DNA of 64,000 nucleotides from Eopsaltria australis (Eukaryota > Chordata > Aves > Passeriformes > Petroicidae). Shown one piece after another: positions 22,944 through 33,301 of this stretch. The translations under genes and the position numbers were made by a program. A model generated the notes under the pieces. It ran no database searches and had not been told where the DNA came from. It was given only the letters and a program-made list of their open reading frames with translations. Position 1 is the stretch's first letter; each line of letters begins with the position of its first letter. The stretch lies in NCBI GenBank assembly GCA_034509425.1, contig JAVTVJ010000513.1, forward strand, positions 248,001 to 312,000, in the 5' to 3' direction.

Positions 22944-23085
22944 AAGGGAAGGAAAGTTCTTTCCCATAGGAACAAAAGCATGGAGCCCCATTGTTTCAGG
23001 GGCTGATGAGAAGCCAAGGGCATCTGGACCTGTCAGGCAACCCCTGGGAGCCCAAGCCAGCCACACCTTTTCCAAGTTTTTTGCA
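22944..23085 (+). repeat. 189 bp family repeat, partial unit
   Basis: Has GGAGCCCCATTGTTTCAGGG and the CTGTCAGGCAACCC stretch. Orientation as at 19-21 kb. Confidence 0.65.
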
Positions 23086-23428
23086 TTCCACCAAGCCCCA
23101 CAGTGTCACAATGGCCCCTTTGGTTCCATGAGGCTCTGTAGTTTCACAATGATCCCCTTGCTTCTGAAGTGTCACAATGGCCCTTTGGTTCCATGAGGCC
23201 CCACAGTGTCACAATGGTCTCCATGGATCCACGGTGCCCTGCAGGATCACAATGGCCCTTTGGTTCCACCAGGCCCTGTAATGCAACAATGGCCTCTTGG
23301 TTCCACAAAGCCCTGCTGCTTCACACTGGCCCCTTGGGAGCATGTGGCCCCACAGAGCCACAATGATCCCCTTGGTTCCACGAGGCTCCACAGTGTCACC
23401 ATGGTCCCCATAGGAAGGAAGCAACAGA
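23086..23428 (+). repeat. 37-38 bp minisatellite
   Basis: Nine units, close in sequence to 19680-19965, including a shared variant unit with CCACGGTGCCCTGCAGG. Confidence 0.85.
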
Positions 23429-24280
23429 GCCCCAGTGTTACAGGGGCAGATGAGGGGCAGTCAGCAGAGGCCAAGGCCAGATGGTACTGGCAGATTTCAT
23501 CTGGGAGGAATCCTCAGATACAGGGAATTTTAGAGGTGGAATACAAATTTCAGACATGGATACCTGGAGGAGAAGGATGGTTCTTTTTCCATAGGAAGGA
23601 AAGCACAGAACACCGGTGTTCCCGGGACACATGAAAGGCAGCCATCAGAGGCCAAGGTCAGCCAGACCTCTCTGTCCTGGAAGCTTTTCTCTGCAAGCAA
23701 TCATTGGATTTTGAGAATTTTAGAGGTGGAATCCCAATTTTGGCGATTCCTGTGTTGAGAAGAAGGTTGTTTCTTTTCAATTGGAAGGAAAGCACCAAAC
23801 CCCAGTGTTTTGAAAAGCAGGTGAGAAGCCGCCCCCAAGAAGCCAAGGGCAGCCAGACCTGTCTGTCCTGGCAGATTTCACTTGGGAGCAATCCTAGGAT
23901 GTGCAGAGTTTTGGAGGTGGAACCCCAATTTCGGCCATGGGCATCTGGTTGAGATAGATGGGTTTTTCCCATATGCAAGAAAACCACAAAATCCAAGTGT
24001 TTCAGAAGAAGATGAGAGGTGGCCCCCAGGTGACCAAGCCAGCCGGACCCGTCTGGCCTGGCAGATTTCATCTGGGAACAATCTTTGCATTACAGGAAAT
24101 TTGGAGGAGGAATCCGAATTTCGCCCATGGGACCCTGGATGGAGAAGGACAGGTCTTTCCCACAGGATGGAAAGACCAGAGCCCCAGAGCTTCAGGGGTT
24201 TATGAGCAGTGGCCCTCGACATGCCACAGTCATCTGAACCTGTCAGACAGCCCCCAGGAGGCCCAGCCAGCCAGGCCTGT
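23429..24280 (+). repeat. 189 bp tandem repeat, about 4.5 units
   Basis: Same landmarks and strand as the 19-21 kb array. Probably a duplicate of that array's segment, since the minisatellite-to-repeat junction on its left is the same. Confidence 0.85.
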
Positions 24281-24550
24281 TCCGTGTTCCCTTGGTTCCA
24301 TCAGGCCCCACAGTGTCACAATGTTCTCCTTGGTTCTGAAGTGTTGCAGGTGCTGACTGACACCTTGCAGTGTCACAGTGGCTTCTTGGTTCCACAAAGC
24401 CCTCAAGTGTCACAGTGGCCCCTTGGCTCCCTGTGGCCCCGCTGTGTCACAATGGCTCCTCTGGGACACTCTGGGCTCCACAGTGTCACCATGGCCCCTT
24501 GGTTCCATGGGCACCCCTGAGTTCCACAATGGTCCCAATGAGCCCCGTGG
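24281..24550 (+). repeat. 37-38 bp minisatellite
   Basis: Seven units on the + sense, last before the symmetry axis. Confidence 0.8.
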
Positions 24551-25014
24551 TGCATTTGGTGCTGAGCCCTTGAACCTCAGGGCCTGAGAGGAGATTGCAC
24601 AAACCTTTCCAGGAGCCAAAGGCAGAGGAAAAAGCCAAAGGGTCTCAAAGCATTGATGGGTCCCACTGAGGTCCATCCCCAACACAGGCTCCTGATGGAC
24701 TCCTTGGAGGAGAGAATTGGAGGCCAGGATTGCACAAAGCTCTCAGAGACTCCAGGGCAAAAGCAAAACCCAAAGTCCTTGGAAAAACCTGCAGTCCCTG
24801 GGAGCATTAAGGAGCCCCCAGGGCCATTCCTGAGCAAGGCTCCCCAGGGACTCCTTCCAGCAGATCCCTGAGGCCACTGGGATGTGGGGGGGAAAAGGGG
24901 GTGACAGTGGCCAGCCTTGCTGGGGCTGTGCCAGGAGGCCCCAGGGCCTCAGGACAAGGTGTCTCCTCCCAGCCCTTGGTGGCACAGACCCTGCTGTGCC
25001 CCAGGGCACCAAGA
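24551..25014. other. unassigned sequence near palindrome axis
   Basis: Contains two related stretches (24577-24690 and 24705-24860) with AAAGCCAAAGG / AAAACCCAAAG landmarks, suggesting an old ~130 bp duplication. No gene is seen. Confidence 0.4.
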
Positions 25015-25175
25015 CTTGGCTTCTCTTTGTCCCCACCTGTCATCTCTGCCTCCAATTTCCTGCTCTAACTGGAACGTGGGGACACTTTCTCAGTTGTGGC
25101 CCTCTCTGGGACCCATTAAAACTTCAAGAAACTTTGGAGTTTGATTGTGACTTGGAATTCTTGAGAGGTTTCCTA
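25015..25175 (+). repeat. diverged short copy of the OR-upstream segment
   Basis: Matches 3695-3860 of copy 1, including CTCTAACTGGAAC, GGGGACACTTTCTCAGTTGTG, GACCCATTAAAACTTCA and CTTGAGAGGTTTC, with more changes than the five long copies show among themselves. It lies on the palindrome axis. Confidence 0.75.
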
Positions 25176-25515
25176 ACAAACCAGGGCTCTGCCTTGATTT
25201 CCCTCTGCTCTGGTGCAGTTCATCAGGAAGGTTTCCTGCTACAGTTATGGAGAAATATTTCAAAGAGTTTCTCAGAAATACACATTCCTATTTTAAAGGG
25301 TGTATTTTATTACTGAGTTCCCCCACTGAAAACAGACACACTCCTCAAGTGTGTGCTGAGCCCAAGGTGCCACCACAGCCACTGCAGCCCTGGCCTGGGC
25401 CAGCTGTGAGGGTGGATCCTCATCCCAAGCTGCCCTGGGCCATGGCAAGGGGCTGTGGCCATGGACACTGCACTGACCCCACTGCTGGGTTTGGCTGCCA
25501 GGGACACCGTGAGGA
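25176..25515. other. unassigned sequence, no gene seen
   Basis: Ordinary sequence between the segment scrap and the ACTGGG array. Confidence 0.4.
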
Positions 25516-25815
25516 GTTCAAGGTTCCTTGGGAACACTGGGGAGGACTGGGACAGATTGGGGGACACTGGGAACGGTGTGGGAGACACTGGGACATACTG
25601 GGAGTGATACTGGGGGATACTGGGACAAACTGGGAACACTGGGAACATTGTGGGGAAGACTGGGAGACACTGGGGCATAGTGTGGATGACACTGGGGGGA
25701 ACTGGGAGGGACTGGGAATTGACTCAGGTGTATTGGGAGGGCCTGGAGGGGCAGTGGGTGTGTACTGGGCTGTACTGGGCATGAACTGGGGAGGAACTGG
25801 AGTGGTTCAGTGGGC
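25516..25815 (+). repeat. ACTGGG-type G-rich minisatellite
   Basis: Runs of GGGACACTGGGA, GGGACATACTGGG and the like with spacing near 10 bp and multiples. Many closely spaced GGG runs give it G-quadruplex potential on the + strand. Confidence 0.8.
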
Positions 25816-25933
25816 TGTTCCCGCCTCTGCAGCCCTCCCACTGGTCGAAGGTCCCGCCGATCAAAGCCCGCAGCCAATCAGCTCCTGGGATCGGGGCCTC
25901 GGGGGCGGTGCCTCTAGCAGCACCATTTGTTTG

Positions 25934-26596
25934 CCTACAACTCCCGTCACGCTCCGCGGCCCCTTAAAGGCCCATTTGAGCCGGGACTACAAGTCCCGTC
26001 ATGCCCCGCGCCCCACAGATTCCCCCGGTATCCGCCCCCCATTTGCCCCATAAGTGTCCCCCAGACCCTCCAGGATCCCTCAGTGCCCCCTCAGTGCCCA
26101 CTCGGGAGCCCCCAGAAGCGTCCCCAGACCCCGAGGTGCTCCCAACCCCACAGATGCCCGTTACAGCCACTCCTGGGACTTCATCTCCTCTCATCCCCCG
26201 CGGCCCCACAGCCCCTCATAACACAGTTCCGCGCCGAAAATTCCTGTCACGCCCCGCGCCCTAAAGAGCCCGGTTAGAGCTCCCCAAGCTCCCCCCAAGA
26301 GCTCCCGGACCGTGTTCGTTCCCCCGGAGGAGCTGAAGTCGCGGCTCGGACGCAAAAGTGTCCCCCAAGGGCCTTCCCGGACCCCCAAACGCCCCGTTCG
26401 AGCCGCTTCCGGGACTACAGTTCCCATCATGCTCCGCGGCGCCCGTAGAGCTCCGTTACAGCCGTGACTCCATCTCCCGTCATGCTACGCGGCACCCAGA
26501 GCGCCAATGTAGCAGCGCTTCCAACTCCCGTGATGCTCCGCGGCGCCGTTGACCCGTATTCTACCCGCGCCTACAACTCCCATGATGCCCCGCGGC
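25934..26596 (+). promoter_or_regulatory. array of ZNF143/Staf-like motifs in CpG-rich DNA
   Basis: Eight copies of a motif close to ACTACAACTCCCRTCATGC followed by YCCGCGGC start at about 25935, 25986, 26177, 26236 (diverged), 26414, 26466, 26518 and 26571. The last four are spaced 52-53 bp. The vertebrate ZNF143 (Staf) promoter motif is ACTACAANTCCCAGCATGC; the copy at 26414 is ACTACAGTTCCCATCATGC. The surrounding 25.85-26.65 kb is dense in CG dinucleotides, unlike the rest of the window, as expected of an unmethylated promoter or boundary element. Binding is inference. Confidence 0.65.
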
Positions 26597-26884
26597 GCAG
26601 AGAGCCCCGTCAGAGCCCCCAAGGGCCCGCCCGGGCCCCGCAGGGCCCCAAATTCCCCTCCCTGACCTCCAAGGGCCCCCCTGGACCCTCAAGGGCCGCT
26701 CCCAACCCCAGACTTTCCCTCAGGATCCCTGAGTGCCCCCAGTGCCCACTCGGCCCCCAAGTGTCCTCCAGACCCTCAAGGAACCTCTAAATTCCCTCCC
26801 CAGACCCAAAACTGCCCCAAATGTGTCCCAGAAATGTCTCCATGCACCCCGAAGTGCACTCCGTGACCCTGTCTGAGATAAACA
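26597..26884. other. C-rich sequence, no gene seen
   Basis: Proline-rich frames (CCC-rich DNA) continue from the CpG-rich segment. No domain is recognised. Confidence 0.4.
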
Positions 26885-27190
26885 GGATATAAAACACTAC
26901 AAAAGGTCTCAAAGTAGGACTAATTAGCACAAAGAGGGAGAAATCAATGACCAATACTGTTTAATTAATTAATGAAGGGAATCACATTTCTTAGAACCAA
27001 CGAACATGAAGTTATTTTGTTGCAGAAAGTGTATAGATTCATGTTTATATATAAAAATTGGGTAATAAAATAGAAAATGGTATTATAAAAATTAAATAAT
27101 TAGAACTAATAAATGTAATAATTTAATATTAAAAATTAAGAATAAATTACATTATAATTAATAAAGAAAAAATACATAAATACTTGTTGA
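26885..27190. repeat. AT-rich low-complexity stretch
   Basis: Made largely of AATTAATTAA, TTATAAAAATTAAAT and similar, in sharp contrast with the CpG-rich DNA just before it. No element is identified. Confidence 0.75.
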
Positions 27191-27204
27191 TATTTTGGGC
27201 TGTC

Positions 27205-28599
27205 AGTGCCAGGTGGGCGATGTCAGACATGGTGAGGTTGGGGCTGAGGAGCAGCTTGTCCAAACAGGGTCAGCCTGCAAGGGGCTCATTCTTCTCTGTG
27301 CCCAGACCTTCTAAGGACACATTCAGCATCAACATCACTTGGGGAATGCTTCTGTCACCTCTTCTCTGTAGTGGAAAATAAAGAAACATTCCCTTCATTA
27401 AAAAAAAAAGTCATAAATTGAACTTTGAAATCTCCCTCCTAAGAGAACTCCAAACTGACTCCAATCAGCTGCACAAGCCCTGGACACTTGAAGGCAACTG
27501 AAAGAAGACAAGGAGCTCCTGAGGCCTTTCTGGATTTTTATCAGCCCCACGGTGGATTTGGGGCTGAGTGCAGGAGCCTCAGGCACTGAGAGAAGGATGA
27601 AGAAGCTGCTCAAGGAGTCAGAAGCAAAACTCCAAGTGCCTTGGAGCATCAATGAGTCCCCAGTGAGGGCAGGGAGTGGCAAAGGCTGCGCAGGGAGTGG
27701 TGAGAGCAGATCCTTGAGGCCAGGATTGCAGGGAGCCAAAGGCTGTGAGCAGGGAAGGGCAATGCTGAGAAAGGCCTGGCTTGGCTGGAGGAAGCAGAAA
27801 GGCCAAGGCCTGAGGCCAGGCCTGGCACAGCAGGGCCTGTCCCTCCCGGGTGCCTCGGGGCTGTTTGTGGGGCAGGGGGATGGGAGGGGCAGCAAGGACA
27901 AATGGCATCAACCTGGGTGACACTGCAGATCCTCCTGGAACCAAGGGCCAGTGGGACAAAGCAGGGCCTCATGGAAACAAGAGGCCATTGTGAGCCTGCA
28001 GGGCTGCAACAGCCCAGAACACTCCAATGCTGGGGGAACCAAAGGTTCCTTTACTGGAGTTTGGTGCACAGGAGAAACACCAACCTGATATTCTCAAGAG
28101 GATAAATGACACAGAATTTTACTGGGAAAATACAGAAAATACAGAAGGAACCTTGGCAATGGATTTAATACAACATCCAATTAAACATAAATCTCCTATC
28201 ATAGCTGTAACTTCATTAACTTAATCCATTTAACCTGGAAGTCTTTAACCCTTAAGATGTTTTGTTACCCAAAAATGTTCCAGATAAAGAACATTAGAAG
28301 GAGAGCAAAAAGAGAGAGACAGAAAGACAGCAAAGCTATAGAAAGACACACATACAGCTACCAACAGACCATGGGCCAAGCTTGTCCTCTATCTTTTAAG
28401 GCCCTGGGTCTTCATTGGTGTCCCCCAAGATGGGACTTCCAATTGCTCAGGCAATCAGAGCCTGGGTTATCACCACCCATAGTCAGATTGATTGAGAGCT
28501 TGACCAATCAGGAGCTGGGATAGCACCACCCCCACAGTGTGACTGACTGACAGCTCATCCCAAGGTGTCTCGGGACATTGATCTCATCCAGCCTCTGAC
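27205..28599 (+). repeat. 1.4 kb direct repeat, copy A
   Basis: Matches 54938-56324 on the same strand at a near-constant offset of 27.73 kb (27207/54938 and 28549/56279). The content is unrecognised. Open frames at 27398-27901 (-) and 27552-27920 (+) recur in copy B, but neither strand shows a known domain and they overlap each other. Confidence 0.85.
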
Positions 28600-28690
28600 A
28601 ACGACCATGGTGACACTGCGGAACCTCATGGGGCCATGGGTCAGTTGTGACACTGTGGGGCCACCATGGAACCAAGGGAATATGGAACAG
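28600..28690 (-). repeat. 37-38 bp minisatellite, about 2.5 units
   Basis: First minisatellite right of the axis, now read on the minus strand (CCATGGTGACACTGCGG on +). Confidence 0.7.
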
Positions 28691-29393
28691 ATCTTGCTGG
28701 CTGGGCCTCCTGGGGGCCACCTGACAGAACCGGTTGACTTTGGCATGTCGAGGGACATTACTCATCTGCCCCTGAAGCACTGGGTCTCTGGGCTTTCTTT
28801 CCCATGGAAAAGAACTGTCCTTCTCCTCCGGGTGCCCATGGCCAAAATTGGATTCCTCCACCAAATTTCCTGAAATGCAAAGATTGCTCCCAGATGAAAT
28901 CTGCCAAGACAGATAGATCTGCCTGGTTTAGCCGCCTGGGGCCACCTCTCATCTACCTTTGAAACACTGGGACCATGTGCTTTTCTTTCCTAGGGAAAAA
29001 AACACCTTTCATATCCAGGTGTTGATGGCTGAAATTCGGAATCTGCCCCCAGAATTCCCTGTATCCAAGGACAGCTCCCAGACTAAAGCTGCCAGGACTG
29101 ACAAGTCTGGCTGGCCTTGGCTTCCTGAGGGCTGGCTCTCATCTGCCTTTGAAACACTGGGGCTCTGTGTTTTCCTTCCTAATGAAAGAACTCTTCTTCC
29201 TTTCTAGCTGCCCACGGCCAAAATTGAGATTCCACCTCCAACAGTTCCTATCTCCAAAGACAGCCCCCAGATGAAAGGTGCCAGGAGAGACAGGTCTGGC
29301 TGCCTTGGCCCATTGTGGCCACCTCTCATCTTTGTCCAAAACACCTGGACTTTGCACTTTCCTTTCCTGTGGAAAAACCATCCATCTCACCCA
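28691..29393 (-). repeat. 189 bp tandem repeat, inverted
   Basis: Same family as 19.2-21.4 kb but on the other strand (CACTGGG..GGCTTTCTTTCCCATGG on +). Corresponds to 20.6-21.4 kb across the axis. Confidence 0.85.
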
Positions 29394-30016
29394 CGTAACG
29401 CTTCCTCTAAGGGTCTTGGACAGACCCACAGCCTTGTGTGTTCCAAAGGACCCCCGGCCCAAGGCTCTTGCCAGCACTCGGCGGTCCCCCGGCAGGATCC
29501 CAGTAATCCTTACTGCAGGCTGCAGCCCTGCTGGCGAGACAGTAGCCACAGACACTCCTCAAAGAAAGCAGATGGACACCAAGTAAAGAGGCGAGAGGGG
29601 TCCTTTGTATGGGTTCCCGAGTTTATTGGTCTCGGAAGGGTCCAGGGACAAAAGGACAGCAGACATGGAAGAGCATCATCTTTTATACGGGAGAACCAGC
29701 CAATAGGGACAGGGTTCGGGGGCCAACAGGGGAGGGGCAATACAGGGGGAGCCAACCAGAGAACAGCGGGGGAGGGGAGAAGCGGGCCAGGCCAATGGGG
29801 CATCGAGGTTGGGGGAACATTCTCGAAGGACATGATTATGTAAAGGGTGGGGGGAGCAACTGACCAACTGCAATAACAGAATTAGCCTAACGGCAATAGG
29901 GAGAAACCATTCTAAACCCACGGGGGAGATGCTACACAGTGGTGTCTTCCCACCACTCATCTGGTCTATATATTTTCTCCTCAGCCACCCCCTGGGTGGC
30001 TTCTATCCCCGCAACA
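29394..30016 (-). mobile_element. solo LTR, antisense
   Basis: The minus strand starts TGTTGCGGGG and carries a TATA box (CGTATAAAAGATG, near 29682-29692) followed by AATAAA (near 29620). It lies inside a 189 bp unit whose two halves resume on either side. The far end reads GTTACG rather than an intact CA. No target duplication is clear. Confidence 0.7.
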
Positions 30017-30365
30017 TTGACCCATGGCCAAAATTGGGATTCCACCTCCAAAACTCCACACATCCAAGGATTGTCCCCAAGTGAAAGCTGCCAGGACAGA
30101 CAGGTCTGGCTGCCCTTAGTCTTTTGGGAGCTGCCTATCACCTGCTTTTGAAACAGTGGGGCTCAGTGCTTTCCTTCCAATGGAAAAGAACCATCCTTCT
30201 CATCAGGGTGTCCATGGCTGAATGGGGATTCCACCTCTAAAATTCCCTATACCCAAGGGTGGCTCCCAGACAAAATCTGCTAGTACCACCAAGTCTGGCT
30301 GGCCTTGGCCTCTGGTGACTGCCCCTCATCTGCCCCTGCAACACTGGGGCTTGGTTGTTTCCATT
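30017..30365 (-). repeat. 189 bp tandem repeat, inverted
   Basis: Nearly two units. The unit at 30230-30360 matches the one at 19970-20100 across the axis, including the nearby transition to minisatellite. Confidence 0.85.
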
Positions 30366-30660
30366 GTCACCACAATGACAGTTCCAGGCCTTGTGGAATC
30401 AAGGGGCCATTGTGACACAGAGGGGCTCCATGGATCCAAGAGACCATTGTGACACTGTGGGGTGTTGTGGAACCAGGGAAACCATTGAGACCCTTCAGAG
30501 CCTGGTGTAACCAAGGGGCCATTATGACACCTCAGGGCCTCATGGAAGTGAAGGGACCACGGTGGCATTGCAAGGCCTCATGGAAGGAGAGGCCATTGTG
30601 GAACTGCAGGGCCCCATGGAACCAAGGGAACATGAAAAGGTGGGGCTGCCTTGGGCACTC
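30366..30660 (-). repeat. 37-38 bp minisatellite, inverted
   Basis: About seven units reading GCCATTGTGACAC and CATGGAACCAAGG on +. Corresponds to 19680-19965. Confidence 0.82.
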
Positions 30661-31120
30661 AGAGGCCACCTGACAGATCTGGCTGATCTTGGCATTTAGA
30701 GAGCCCCTGAAACACTGGGACTCTGGGCTTTCCTTTGTATGGACAAGAACTCTCCTACTCCTCCTGGCATCCATGACCAAAACTGAGATTCCCCCTCCAA
30801 ATTTCTCTATATCCAAGGATTAACCCCAGAAAAAAAGCTGCCATTTCTGTCAAGTCTTGTTGGTCTTAAGCTCCTTAGTGCCAGCACTTACTTGCTCTCC
30901 AAACACTGAGGTTCTGTGCTTTCCTTTCTATGGAAAAGAACCATCCATCTTCTCCAGGAACAAATGGCTGAAATTAGGATTCCACATGAAAAATTGTGTA
31001 CATCCAAGGGCTGCTCCCACACAAACCTGCCAGGACAGACAGGTCTGCCAGACCTTGGCCTCTGGCAGCTGCCATTCATCAGCTCCTGAAAAACTGGGGC
31101 TCCATGGTTTCCTTCCTGTG
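30661..31120 (-). repeat. 189 bp tandem repeat, inverted
   Basis: About 2.3 units with the CTTTCCTTTCTATGGAAAAG and CCAGGACAGACAGGTCTG landmarks on +. Confidence 0.82.
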
Positions 31121-31232
31121 GAGACCATTCTGACACTGTGGGGCCTTGTGGAACCATGGAGATCATTGTGACACTTCAGGGCCTTGTGAAATAAAGGGGC
31201 CATTGTGACACTGCAGGACACCATGGATGTGA
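31121..31232 (-). repeat. 37-38 bp minisatellite, inverted
   Basis: Three units that abut the truncated outer end of upstream segment copy 3. Confidence 0.75.
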
Positions 31233-32460
31233 GGTGGGGCAGCCAGGGCATGAGGACAGCCTGCAGGGACAGAGGCACAGGGCAGGGACACCGTAGGACA
31301 GCCTGGGCTGCAGAGGCCACAGGGATGGGCCAGAGGCAACTCCTGCAGCACTTTGGCCATGGCTGCTGGCCCTGGGCGTAAGGCATGAGGAGGAGACAAG
31401 TGAGCCTTGCTGTGCTGGGGCCTCATTGCCTCCTTGTCCCTGCTCAGCAGCCTGGCAGGGGCCGCCCCATGGTGCTGCCCTTGCCATTGCACATGCCCAC
31501 ATGGCAGTGGCCCGGAAGAGGCCTGAGCAATGAGGGAGGGACAGGATGTGCCTTGCCAGGGGCTGGGGCTCAGGCCTTGGCCCTTTGCATTGCTGAAACA
31601 CATCCAGCTTTGCTCAGCATCACAGACACCTTTGCCTTGTTTGTCCCCAGCTGTCATCACTGCCTCCAGTGTTCTGTTCTAACTGGAACCTGGGGACACT
31701 TTCTCAGTCATGTCCCTCAGTGGGACACCTTTAAAGTACGAGAAACTTCAATGGTTCAACTTAACTTCGAGTTCTTGTGAAGTTTTGTGAACCCTCTCTC
31801 AGGGACTGAGTCTGGTGTAAACAACACCAAACCCCTGAGACGGTCATTAAAGTCCTTGTGCTGTGTCTGTGCTGCTGAGCTTTAAAGGAGCAGCTCTGCC
31901 CCGGAGCAGCTCCTTTCCAGCCCAGCAGGACTGAGGGCTCTACCTGCAGGCACCGAGGGCAGAAGAGCCAGGCAGAGCCAGGCTAAAGGGAATCAGGATT
32001 GGGAAGAGATTGAGCTGAGACTTCAACTGGGGAAACATCTTCACAGCCCTCTGCATGGTGAGTCTGTGCATGCAGGGCAATGTCCCCTGTGCTCCTGGAG
32101 GGATCTCCTGAAGCCAGCACAGCCCAAAGCCTGGGGGATGTGTCAGGAGGACTCTCCCAGCTTCTCTGTGCCAGAGCAGGAGGAGGAGGAGGATGTGGTG
32201 CAGAGCGGGGCTGCCCTGGGCACCGTCAGAGGGACAGGGCAGGACGGCTCCTGCTGCCAGGGACGGCTGCAGGGACAGCTGAAGGTGGGGCTGCAGCCAG
32301 GGCTGCCCAGGGCTGTCCTGCACAGCAGCTCCTGCAGCCCTCAGGGCTCTTGGCCAGCCCAGGCCATCTGCCACCTGCCAGGGGCAGCTCTCAGCCTGCC
32401 TGGCAGCTCCCCATGCACTGTGGGCAGAAGTTGGAGGGGGAAGGAGCCACCCCCATCAGG
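31233..32460 (+). repeat. OR-upstream segment, copy 3 (type II)
   Basis: Same strand as OR3, which follows 0.8 kb later. It shares type-II sequence with copy 2, including the GTAAACA..CATTAAAGTCC region near 31800-31860. The outer 60 bp or so found in copies 1, 4 and 5 are missing, replaced by minisatellite. Confidence 0.75.
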
Positions 32461-33279
32461 GCAGATTCCTCCTGCTCTGGAGATGCTGCTGCATGGCCAA
32501 GGCTGCTCTCAGCTTGCTCAGAAAGGAAAGGGAAAGGGGCTGTCACGTTTGTCTGTGGCACCGACACTCCTGCACTGTCACCCTGGCCATCAGCAGCTCT
32601 GCCTCACGTCTCCCTCACAAAGTGCCTGCTCACTCTCCTCTGCCTACAGACAGCAGCAGCAGCACCTTGGCTTGCAGCATCTCTGTTTGTCTGAGCTGCC
32701 CTTAAGGCCCTGCTGCCAGGGAGATGCCCCTGGGCAGTGCCCTGTGCTGGGAGGGCTCTGCAGGGCAGAGCTGAGCCCCCAGGGCTGGGCTGGGCTCTGG
32801 CAGCACTGGCAGGGACAAGCCTTGGCTACAGAGAAAGAGCTCCCAATAGGCACAACTCCAGGCAGCAGAGATACAGATGAATAGTAACTCCACAGGGAAA
32901 GGGAGAAGGGTTTAGAAAAAATGGTCTTGAAAGTGGGCCCTTTAAAATGTCCACTTAATTTTTCAAGCAGGTTTTAAATGCGATCACACTGAAATAGAGT
33001 GAAGTGTAATGAGCTTAGAACACCTGCGTGGGGACCAGCAGGTCTGGCTGCACTTGGGAACAGGGAGCTCTGTTTTCTTTCTGGGCTCCCCAGGGTTCAG
33101 GCTGAGAGCAATGCTGAAGATGAGGCAGGAACTCAGCAGCACAAACCCAAACTTAAAAACAAAAAAGCTTATCAAAGTTTACCCACAGGAAGAAAAGTAA
33201 TTTTTAAGGGATTCCTAATAAAAAAGCATAGGATTGACTCAAGGAAATATGTCCCAATCTGTCAATGTCTTCTTTCAAC
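32461..33279 (+). other. proximal 5' flank of OR3, no gene seen
   Basis: Homologous to the flanks of OR2 and OR4. An open frame that runs into OR3 starts at 32999 but crosses the splice acceptor, so it is probably not used. Confidence 0.5.
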
Positions 33280-33281
33280 AG
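33280..33281 (+). other. probable 3' splice acceptor of OR3
   Basis: TGTCTTCTTTCAACAG ends here, 20 nt before the ATG. Confidence 0.6.
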
Positions 33282-33301
33282 TCCACGATGCCCAGAGTGA
33301 A

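Noticed and set aside
22688..22969. 93-codon frame ending at the LTR at 22943
   Set aside because: It runs across the LTR boundary into satellite sequence.
26001..26790. Proline-rich frames in the CpG-rich segment
   Set aside because: C-rich DNA gives proline codons in several frames; no start context or domain.
27398..27920. Opposed 167- and 122-codon frames kept in both copies of the 1.4 kb direct repeat
   Set aside because: They overlap on opposite strands, show no domain and shift in copy B; conservation is explained by duplication.
32999..33301. 101-codon N-terminal extension of OR3 in frame
   Set aside because: It crosses a strong splice acceptor 20 nt before the family start methionine and matches no OR; the same holds for the 34-codon extension of OR2.
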